A stretch of 8,002 bases of DNA, from the NCBI GenBank assembly GCA_016867005.1, contig VGKM01000050.1, forward strand, positions 1 to 8,002, given 5' to 3'. Below, piece after piece: positions 1 to 5,532 of the stretch (the stretch's first letter is position 1; every line of letters starts with the position of its first letter). Both the position numbers and the translations under genes were made by a program. The stretch comes from Candidatus Omnitrophota bacterium (GTDB lineage Bacteria > Omnitrophota > Gorgyraeia > Gygaellales > Profunditerraquicolaceae). The notes under the pieces were generated by a model that was not told the DNA's origin, did not search any database, and worked only from the letters and a program-made list of their open reading frames with translations.

Positions 1-457
1 CCATATAATCATTTATGGTTATAGACGGGTCTTTGACAAACGACTGCTCCAATAAACAATGCGCTTTGTAAAACTGCGCTTTATCTTTTTCCTTCTCTAA
101 AGCATCCTGCGGCACATCTTCTTTCTTGATATATGCCGGATTTAATGCGGTGATCTGCATGGCTACATCTTTTGCAAACTGGATGAATTCCGGGTTTCGC
201 GCAACAAAATCCGTCTCGCAGTTTACTTCCAATAAGGCCCCGACTTTGTTGCCCATGTGCACATACGATTCAACTCTTCCTTCATGCGCAACTCTGCCGT
301 GCTTTTTTGCGGCAATTTCCAGGCCGCGCTCTTTTATAAGCTTGGCTGCTTTTTCCAGGTTCCCCCCCGCATCATGAAGCGCCTTACGGCAGGCCTCAAT
401 GCTGGCGCTGGTCATATTCCTTAAATCCTTGACTAACTCTAAAGGTACCTTTGTCAT
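1..457 (-). CDS. tsf: Elongation factor Ts, N-terminal 152 residues (3' end outside window)
   Basis: EF-Ts is the cytoplasmic guanine-nucleotide exchange factor that releases GDP from EF-Tu during translation. The reading frame starts at ATG 457-455 and runs open to the window edge, so the C-terminus is missing. An N-terminal UBA-like domain (about residues 5-45, with MTSASIEACRKAL at 15-27) is followed by the EF-Tu-contacting motif TDFVARN at residues 82-88, preceded by LLEVNCE. The segment CLLEQSFVKDPS near residues 134-145 is typical of the short, roughly 200-residue EF-Ts form, which suggests about 45 residues are lost. The gene begins 5 nt after the rpsB stop; this rpsB-tsf order is very widespread. 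Its Shine-Dalgarno lies inside the last rpsB codons, so translation is probably coupled. A run of seven G (coding strand) in codons 30-32 reads in frame. Identification is secure. Confidence 0.97.
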   Translation of the reverse strand, partial: MTKVPLELVKDLRNMTSASIEACRKALHDAGGNLEKAAKLIKERGLEIAAKKHGRVAHEGRVESYVHMGNKVGALLEVNCETDFVARNPEFIQFAKDVAMQITALNPAYIKKEDVPQDALEKEKDKAQFYKAHCLLEQSFVKDPSITINDYM

Positions 458-462
458 TATTA

Positions 463-1359
463 TTACACCTTCCTTCTGATACGGTTCTTTTCTTCCGGCT
501 TGGCGCGGACATGGCCCTTTTTAACGTCCTTGCCTTCTTCTCCGGGCGCAACCTCGGTCTCTACTATTTCTTCGATCTCTTTGATCTTTATTTCTTCCTC
601 GGGCAATATCACAGGGGCCTCTCCTTCGGCAGCCGGCTCTTGCTTGGCAACGCCGCTTTCCGAAAGATATGAAAGGAATTTTTTCCTGCCCTCTATGACC
701 GTATCGGCGATCAAATGAGTAATAAGCTGCACTGATTTGGTAGCATCGTCATTGCCGGGCACGGGATAACTCACAGGGTCGGGATTACAGTTAGTATCGA
801 TCAACCCGACGATCGGGATCTTTAAACGCATTGATTCCCTGACCGCGGTTTCTTCTTTTTTAGTATCAACGATGAATATCGCCTTTGGCATGCGCTCCAT
901 CGCCGATATGCCGGAGAAATTCTTTTTCAGTTTGGCTAATTCCTTCTCCATGCCGGATACTTCTTTTTTTGTGAACTTGGCAAAAGTGCCGTCTTCGCGC
1001 ATCTTTTCTATTTCTTTCAGGCGGTTAATGCTCTTTTTTACTGTTGAAAAATTGGTCAGAAGCCCTCCTGGCCAGCGCTCGGTGACATAATACATCCCGG
1101 CGCGCATTGCTTCCTGCTGCACGACTTCCTGCGCCTGTTTTTTGGTACCGACAAACAGGACTACTTCGCCTTTAGTTGTTATCTCCATAAGAAAGTCCCT
1201 TGCGCGGTTCAGGGCCTGTTCTGTTTTCTCAAGGTCGATAATGTAAATACCGCTTCTTTCGCCGAAAATGAATTTTTTCATTTTCGGATTCCAACGGGAG
1301 GTCTTGTGGCCGAAATGCACCCCCGCTTCCAGCAACTGCTTGATTAATTCTGTAGGCAC
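463..1359 (-). CDS. rpsB: 30S ribosomal protein S2
   Basis: S2 is a structural protein of the small ribosomal subunit, on the back of the 30S near S1. The N-terminal signature reads QLLEAGVHFGHKTSRWNPKM, followed by FIFGERSGIYIIDL, VLFVGTKKQAQ, ERWPGGLLTN, PKAIFIVDTKKEETAVRE and IPIVGLIDTNCNPD, all canonical S2 blocks. I place the start at GTG 1359-1357 (298 aa, mature MPTELIKQ...) because an AGGGG Shine-Dalgarno (1372-1368) lies exactly 8 nt upstream. The longer reading from TTG 1398 adds 13 residues with no family match; ATG 1383 is also possible. The C-terminus carries a highly acidic, low-complexity extension of about 50 residues (rich in E, P and I) ending in a basic RIRRKV tail, longer than in the minimal S2 fold. 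It is the first gene of the rpsB-tsf operon, with its own promoter and a long leader. Confidence 0.97.
   Translation of the reverse strand: MPTELIKQLLEAGVHFGHKTSRWNPKMKKFIFGERSGIYIIDLEKTEQALNRARDFLMEITTKGEVVLFVGTKKQAQEVVQQEAMRAGMYYVTERWPGGLLTNFSTVKKSINRLKEIEKMREDGTFAKFTKKEVSGMEKELAKLKKNFSGISAMERMPKAIFIVDTKKEETAVRESMRLKIPIVGLIDTNCNPDPVSYPVPGNDDATKSVQLITHLIADTVIEGRKKFLSYLSESGVAKQEPAAEGEAPVILPEEEIKIKEIEEIVETEVAPGEEGKDVKKGHVRAKPEEKNRIRRKV
466..477 (-). promoter_or_regulatory. Shine-Dalgarno of tsf embedded in the rpsB 3' end
   Basis: On the minus strand the bases read AGAAGGAAGGTG. AGGTG ends 8 nt before the tsf ATG and is complementary to the 16S anti-SD CACCU. The same bases encode the last four residues of S2 (R-R-K-V), immediately followed by the TAA stop at 465-463. 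This fixes the tsf start and implies that ribosomes finishing rpsB sit on the tsf initiation region. Confidence 0.75.
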
Positions 1360-1401
1360 TGCACTTTCCCCTTTCTTTTGCATAGCCGTTCTTTTCAAGC
1401 A

Positions 1402-1429
1402 TTAAACTGCATACGCCATATGCGTTTAA
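1402..1429 (-). repeat. 11-bp inverted repeat with one bulge, 42 nt upstream of the rpsB start
   Basis: On the minus strand TTAAAC-GCATA (1429-1419) pairs with TATGC (1413-1409) and GTTTAA (1407-1402), leaving a 5-nt loop (1418-1414) and a single bulged A at position 1408. No U-tract follows, so it is not an intrinsic terminator. It is the strongest hairpin in the leader and the one closest to the ribosome binding site. Confidence 0.6.
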
Positions 1430-1510
1430 CAGCAAGAACGCGCTATTTTTTCATTGGAATTCCGCCTGTATTGACTTTAAGCGTCAGGCGAAAACCGTGA
1501 TTTTTAACTC

Positions 1511-1528
1511 CTGCCTGCCATCAGGCAG
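1511..1528. repeat. Perfect 7-bp hairpin in the rpsB leader
   Basis: CTGCCTG (1511-1517) and CAGGCAG (1522-1528) form a perfect stem around a 4-nt loop. It lies between the rpsB promoter and its start codon, about 55 nt past the stop of the ABC transporter gene. On the minus strand it is followed by GAGTTAAAAATC, so no U-tract supports a terminator. It could end ABC-transporter read-through by another mechanism or be part of the S2 leader. Confidence 0.5.
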
Positions 1529-1548
1529 AAAACCCAAATTAAACAGTT

Positions 1549-1576
1549 AATATAGCACAATTTCCTGAAATATCAA
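1549..1576 (-). promoter_or_regulatory. Sigma70-type promoter of rpsB-tsf
   Basis: On the minus strand the -35 box is TTGATA (1576-1571, 5 of 6 matches to TTGACA). The spacer is 16 bp and the -10 box is TATATT (1554-1549, 5 of 6 to TATAAT). A TG dinucleotide one base upstream of the -10 box gives an extended -10. Transcription should start near 1542. The -35 box begins only 5 bp past the stop codon of the upstream ABC transporter gene, so rpsB-tsf can be expressed independently of it. Confidence 0.7.
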
Positions 1577-1581
1577 TAAAT

Positions 1582-3369
1582 TTATTGTAATTCCTGGAGC
1601 TCGTACAGCTTTTTATATAACCCGCCTATATCCAATAAATCGCTGTGAGCGCCTTGTTCAGCAATCCGTCCTTTTTCCAGGACAATGATGCGGTGGGCAT
1701 TCCTAATCGTGGAAAGCCGGTGGGCAATCACCAGGACTGTCCTGCCCTGCATAAGAGTTTCCAGGGCATCCTGGACTATGCGTTCACTTTCGGTATCAAG
1801 CTGGGAGGTCGCTTCATCAAGGATCAAGATCGGCGGGTTCTTAAGAAGGGCCCTTGCTATGGCGATCCTCTGCCTTTCCCCGCCGGAAAGCTTCATCCCC
1901 CTGTCGCCGATTATCGTATCGTAGCCCTGCGGGAGTTTTTTTATAAAATCATGGGCATGCGCCTTAAGCGCCGCCTGTTCAATATCATGCTGCGATGTTT
2001 CAAGCTTGCCGTAGGCGATATTTGCTTTTATCGTATCATTGAACAAAATGGTCTCCTGTGTGACAATGCCGATCTGCTGCCGCAAAGATTGAAGGGTTAT
2101 CTCTTTTATATCAAGGCCGTCAATAAGCACCCTGCCTTTTTTCGGGTCATAAAACCGGGGCAAGAGGTCCAAAAGCGTACTCTTACCGACGCCGCTGGGG
2201 CCTACTACCGCCAGGATCTGCCCTTTCTTCACTTCCAGATTGATGTCTTTTAAGATCTCATTCGTGCCGTAACTAAACGATACATTATCAAAAAGTATGC
2301 TGCTTTTAAAATCCGTGATCACTGCCGCTGTTTTCTTTTCAGGCACAGTCGGATACGTATCCAGGACTTCGTGGATACGCTCGCTGGCTGCCATCGCCTG
2401 CTGGTTCAAGGAATGCACCTGGCTTAATTTTTTAAAAGGCCTGATAAGCGATAATAACGACCCCAGGAACAACCCGAAAACGCCGAAAGAAAGCGTGCCG
2501 GCTATTACTTCCCTGCCGCCGAAAAAGAAAATGATCACTCCTGCGATACAACCGATAAACTCAGTGGCGGGGCTTAAGACCAGAAGCCGCTTTACCGATT
2601 TCATAGAAATCTTATAATAATTGTTATTGGCGCTGTTGAATTTATTGATCTCATAACCTTCCATATTAAAGGCCTTGACGATGCGGGTGCCGATTATGCT
2701 CTCATAAAGCAGCGAATTGATATCCGCCATCTTTTCCTGGGAGCTCTTGGAAAGCTTGCGCAATTTCTTGCCGATCATAAACATCAGGTAACTGATAAGC
2801 CCCAGCGGCAGGATCACCAGGGCCAGGAATTTCGGCAGGATAAAAACAGATATCCCGAAGAAAACCACGACCTGCAAGGTCTGATAGATCAGGTCCGTCG
2901 AGCCGTAAGAAACGGCATTTTCTACAAGCTTTACATCGTTTGTAATACGCGAGATCAATTCTCCGCCCCGCTTTTGGGTAAAATATTCCAGCGATAACGA
3001 CTGCAATTTAGAATAAAGTTTGGCGCGGATGTCCCTTACTACAAGCTGGCCTATATCGGACATCAGATAGCTCTGCCAGAAATTAAAAAACCCCTTGAAT
3101 AAAAACATCAACAACACGATTACCGCGACATAATTAAGGAGTGCCGCCGGCTGCATGCCGTTTATCTTATCTATGAAACCGGCAAGAAAACCGGGCAATT
3201 TGGCAGGGATGATGATCTGCTTATTGCTCAATATCTTATCTGCTACCGGCACGATCATCGCCAGCTGGAAACCGTCAAAAATGGCGGAAAACCCCATGCA
3301 GACGCCGGCCGTAACAAACTTACCTAAATAGGGCTTGACGAATTGTAATAACCTTAAGTAATCACGCAT
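1582..3369 (-). CDS. MsbA-like ABC exporter (fused membrane and ATPase domains)
   Basis: This 595-residue half-transporter should dimerise in the inner membrane and use ATP to flip or export a hydrophobic substrate. Residues 1-330 form a type IV exporter membrane domain with about six helices (near 15-40, 78-98, 160-180, 183-200, 268-285 and 293-310). The C-terminal ATPase has A-loop Y367, Walker A GPSGVGKS at 390-397, Q-loop Q438, signature LSGGE at 494-498, Walker B ILILDE at 514-519, D-loop SQLD at 522-525 and switch H550; all catalytic residues are present. The start ATG has GGAGAG 9 nt upstream (3384-3379). Length and architecture match MsbA. The divergent neighbour operon contains lpxB, which favours lipid A-core as substrate. 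I leave the symbol blank because other lipid or peptide exporters share this architecture. Confidence 0.9.
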   Translation of the reverse strand: MRDYLRLLQFVKPYLGKFVTAGVCMGFSAIFDGFQLAMIVPVADKILSNKQIIIPAKLPGFLAGFIDKINGMQPAALLNYVAVIVLLMFLFKGFFNFWQSYLMSDIGQLVVRDIRAKLYSKLQSLSLEYFTQKRGGELISRITNDVKLVENAVSYGSTDLIYQTLQVVVFFGISVFILPKFLALVILPLGLISYLMFMIGKKLRKLSKSSQEKMADINSLLYESIIGTRIVKAFNMEGYEINKFNSANNNYYKISMKSVKRLLVLSPATEFIGCIAGVIIFFFGGREVIAGTLSFGVFGLFLGSLLSLIRPFKKLSQVHSLNQQAMAASERIHEVLDTYPTVPEKKTAAVITDFKSSILFDNVSFSYGTNEILKDINLEVKKGQILAVVGPSGVGKSTLLDLLPRFYDPKKGRVLIDGLDIKEITLQSLRQQIGIVTQETILFNDTIKANIAYGKLETSQHDIEQAALKAHAHDFIKKLPQGYDTIIGDRGMKLSGGERQRIAIARALLKNPPILILDEATSQLDTESERIVQDALETLMQGRTVLVIAHRLSTIRNAHRIIVLEKGRIAEQGAHSDLLDIGGLYKKLYELQELQ

Positions 3370-3394
3370 GTTTTAATTCTCTCCAAAGAGTAGC

Positions 3395-3423
3395 ATTGTA
3401 TCATATATCCCCTGCTGCCGCAA
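3395..3423 (-). promoter_or_regulatory. Promoter of the ABC exporter gene
   Basis: On the minus strand a weak -35 (TTGCGG, 3423-3418) lies 17 bp from a -10 box TACAAT (3400-3395, 5 of 6 to consensus). The extended -10 dinucleotide TG is one base upstream of the -10. The predicted start near 3388 gives a short leader of about 18 nt containing the GGAGAG ribosome binding site. It has the same layout (TTGC.., 17 bp, TGA, -10) as the divergent promoter at 3461-3489. Confidence 0.6.
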
Positions 3424-3460
3424 CTTTTTTTAACCCTTTTTAACATAGCGATAATTTTAG

Positions 3461-3489
3461 TTGCAAGCATATGGCTAGTTTGATATCAT
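3461..3489 (+). promoter_or_regulatory. Promoter of the oxidoreductase-lpxB-HD operon, abutting the start codon
   Basis: The -35 box TTGCAA (3461-3466, 4 of 6) lies 17 bp from the -10 box TATCAT (3484-3489, 5 of 6), with an extended -10 TG at 3481-3482. The expected transcription start is at about 3496-3497, which coincides with the ATG of the first gene. No Shine-Dalgarno exists between the -10 box and the ATG, so the first cistron is probably leaderless. An imperfect dyad, GCTA (3474-3477), TGATATCA (3481-3488), TAGC (3493-3496), overlaps the -10 box and start site and could be an operator. Confidence 0.65.
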
Positions 3490-3496
3490 ACTTAGC

Positions 3497-4423
3497 ATGA
3501 GTACGCTCAAAGTTGCAGTAGTAGGCACCGGCCATTTAGGCAGTATCCATGCAAAGCTCTATAAGGAAATTGAAAATTGCGAGCTTATCGGTATCTCTGA
3601 TATCGACCGTGCCCGCCTTGATGCTGTTTCCCGGGAATTAAATGTCCCCGGTTACAGCGACTACAGGGAACTTTTCGATAAGGCCGACGCAGTAAGTGTC
3701 GCTGTCCCGACAAGATTGCATTATGCGGTAGCCGGGGATTTCTTAAACCATGGCATACCGGTACTTGTGGAAAAACCATTTACCCTTACCTTAAAAGAAG
3801 CAAACACCCTGATTAAAACCGCAAAATCAAAAAATCTTACGCTGCAGGTCGGCCACATTGAAAGGTTCAATTCCGCATTCAACGCGACCAAGGAATTAAT
3901 TGATAGGCCCAAGTTTATTGAGTGCCACCGTTTAAGCCCCTTCCCCAACAGGTCTCTTGATGTAGGGGCGGTGTTAGATTTAATGATCCATGATATCGAT
4001 ATAGTCCTGGGGCTTGTCTCCTCTAAGATCAAACGCATAGAATCAGTCGGCATAAACGTACTGACTCAGTACGAAGATATTGCCAATACGCGCATCACTT
4101 TCCAGGACGGCTGCGTCGCCAACCTTACCGCCAGCCGCATTTCCGACGAATCGATGCGCAAGATCAGGATCTTCCAGAAGAATGCCTACATTTCCCTTGA
4201 TTATAAAGAAGCTAAAGCAAGCATTTACAAAAAAGACGGCGTAAAAATCACTAAGACAGACCTGCCGATTGAAAAAGAACAACCCCTGAAGAAAGAACTA
4301 TCTTCTTTTGTCCAATGCGTTAGAACCCGCACAGAGCCGCTTGTATCGGGCGCGGTTGCAGCAGGCGCCTTAAAAGTAGCCCTTCAAATCCAAAAACAGA
4401 TATGGCGCAAAAACATATTCTGA
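3497..4423 (+). CDS. Gfo/Idh/MocA-family NAD(P)-dependent oxidoreductase, lipid A-linked
   Basis: This 308-residue cytoplasmic enzyme has an N-terminal Rossmann fold with VVGTGHLGSIHA (GxGxxG at 10-15), acidic D35 at the end of beta-2, the family EKP motif at 92-94 with the active-site lysine K93, and GHIERFN at 119-125. The C-terminal substrate domain has DLMIHDID (161-168), with D161 and H165 in the positions of the usual family active-site residues. Family members oxidise or reduce sugar hydroxyls using NAD(P). Because lpxB overlaps its 3' end by 22 nt, a nucleotide sugar of lipid A synthesis is a likely substrate. UDP-GlcNAc 3-dehydrogenase (GnnA) is one candidate, but its aminotransferase partner GnnB is not in this window. 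The ATG is the only plausible start: an in-frame TAG lies at 3476-3478 with no GTG or TTG after it. Confidence 0.88.
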   Translation: MSTLKVAVVGTGHLGSIHAKLYKEIENCELIGISDIDRARLDAVSRELNVPGYSDYRELFDKADAVSVAVPTRLHYAVAGDFLNHGIPVLVEKPFTLTLKEANTLIKTAKSKNLTLQVGHIERFNSAFNATKELIDRPKFIECHRLSPFPNRSLDVGAVLDLMIHDIDIVLGLVSSKIKRIESVGINVLTQYEDIANTRITFQDGCVANLTASRISDESMRKIRIFQKNAYISLDYKEAKASIYKKDGVKITKTDLPIEKEQPLKKELSSFVQCVRTRTEPLVSGAVAAGALKVALQIQKQIWRKNIF

Positions 4424-5532
4424 TCATCTGCGGCGAGGCCTCAGGCGAGGCCAATGCCGCAAACCTTGCGGCTGCAATAAAAGAAATTTACCCATCCATC
4501 AAGATTTCAGCCACCGGAAGCAGTTTAATGAAAAGCCTGGGAGTAAATGTTTTTTACGACATCCGGAACCTTGCGGCCTTCGGTTTCTTTGATGTTATAA
4601 AAAAGCTTCCTGAATTTTTTTCCTTAATGAACACAATCCTGGAAAAAATTAAAAAGGAAAAACCCGACGCAATAATCCTGGTAGATTTTTCCGGCTTGAA
4701 CCTGCGCCTGGCCAGGAAAATCAACAAATCTATTCCCGTGATTTATTATACAAGCCCTCAGGTGTGGGCATCCCGCTTAGGCCGCATCAAGACAATAAAA
4801 AGGTTTATCTCTAAAATGATCGTCTTATTTCAATTTGAGGAAAAGTTTTACCGGGAACACGGCATTGACGCTGATTTTGTAGGGCATCCTCTTTTGGATA
4901 TAGTAAAGCCGGCTATGCACCGGGAAGAGTTCTTAAATAAGTTTGCGCTATCTAAGGATAAAATAACAATAGCGCTCCTGCCCGGTTCAAGAAAAACTGA
5001 AATAAAAAATATTTTGCCTTTGATGCTAAAAACTGCTATTCTGATTAATAAGAAACTTCCCGATACGCAGTTTATTATCGCCAAACCCGCGCAGCTCGAA
5101 TGGGTTGTTTATAACCGGATCATCGGGGGGATGCCGCTCAACTTAAAAGTGATCGAAGGTAAAACCTACGACTGCCTTCAGGCAGCCGACTTTGCGCTGG
5201 TTGCCTCCGGGACCGCAACAATGGAGGCGGCGATCTTAGGCAAACCTTTCTTTGTAATCTATAAAATGGGCCTGTTGAATTATCTTTTGTACCGGCCGCA
5301 GGTAAAAGTACCGTTTATCGGGATGGTTAATATAATCGGCCGGGAACTGATCGTGCCTGAGTTCATACAGTTTAACGCCAAACCCGGAATAATCGCCGAA
5401 AAAACGCTGGAACTATTCAACTCGCATGAAAAAATCAGGCAAATGGCCGATAAGCTTAAAGGTGTAAAGGCCTTGCTGGGTGAAAGCGGCGCTGCAAAAC
5501 GTGCGGCAAAAATAATCGCAGAAATAATATGA
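4402..5532 (+). CDS. lpxB: Lipid-A-disaccharide synthase
   Basis: LpxB (GT19, GT-B fold, peripheral at the inner membrane) joins UDP-2,3-diacylglucosamine and lipid X to give the beta-1,6 lipid A disaccharide, releasing UDP. The 376 residues match the usual length. Family blocks are GEASGE (11-16), VDFSGLNLRLA (94-104), YYTSPQVWAS (115-124), FEEKFYREHG (145-154), FVGHPLLD (159-166), LLPGSRKTEI (192-201), ASGTATMEAA (268-277) and GRELIVPEFIQ (313-323). Small departures are E16 where GEASGD is usual and FSGLN where many members read PDFN; the flanking D95 and N100 are kept. The start overlaps the oxidoreductase by 22 nt and the stop overlaps the HD-GYP gene by 4 nt (ATGA). No clear Shine-Dalgarno precedes it, so translation is probably coupled to the upstream cistron. 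Confidence 0.96.
   Translation: MAQKHILIICGEASGEANAANLAAAIKEIYPSIKISATGSSLMKSLGVNVFYDIRNLAAFGFFDVIKKLPEFFSLMNTILEKIKKEKPDAIILVDFSGLNLRLARKINKSIPVIYYTSPQVWASRLGRIKTIKRFISKMIVLFQFEEKFYREHGIDADFVGHPLLDIVKPAMHREEFLNKFALSKDKITIALLPGSRKTEIKNILPLMLKTAILINKKLPDTQFIIAKPAQLEWVVYNRIIGGMPLNLKVIEGKTYDCLQAADFALVASGTATMEAAILGKPFFVIYKMGLLNYLLYRPQVKVPFIGMVNIIGRELIVPEFIQFNAKPGIIAEKTLELFNSHEKIRQMADKLKGVKALLGESGAAKRAAKIIAEII

Larger units (their letters stand above)
1360..1542 (-). promoter_or_regulatory. Long structured 5' leader of rpsB (candidate autoregulatory leader)
   Basis: The predicted transcript start near 1542 leaves about 183 nt of untranslated leader before GTG 1359. No conserved gene fits here. 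The leader holds three inverted repeats. The first, at 1511-1528, is a 7-bp stem with a 4-nt loop. The second, at 1463-1490, is a 6-bp stem CGCCTG/CAGGCG around 16 nt. The third, at 1402-1429, is an 11-bp stem with one bulged base. The AGGGG ribosome binding site is at 1372-1368. Ribosomal protein operons often use such leaders for feedback by the encoded protein; S2 is known to repress rpsB-tsf in E. coli. Whether the same happens here is inference; no consensus S2-binding motif was recognised. Confidence 0.45.

Noticed and set aside
360..372. Possible frameshift at a run of seven C in tsf
   Set aside because: The frame reads through to well-conserved EF-Ts sequence on both sides (RKALHDAGGNLEKA), so the run is intact.
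1357..1398. Longer rpsB beginning at TTG 1398 (or ATG 1383)
   Set aside because: The additional N-terminal residues have no S2-like content, while GTG 1359 has an AGGGG site at ideal spacing and gives the usual S2 N-terminus. ATG 1383 cannot be strictly excluded.
1645..2253. Plus-strand open frame of 202 codons antisense to the ABC ATPase domain
   Set aside because: It lies wholly opposite the Walker A to H-loop region and has no recognisable domain, so it is a shadow of the real gene.
5172..5185. CTGCCT/AGGCAG hairpin similar to the one at 1511-1528
   Set aside because: It lies inside lpxB and encodes conserved residues (CLQAA), so the resemblance is most likely chance.
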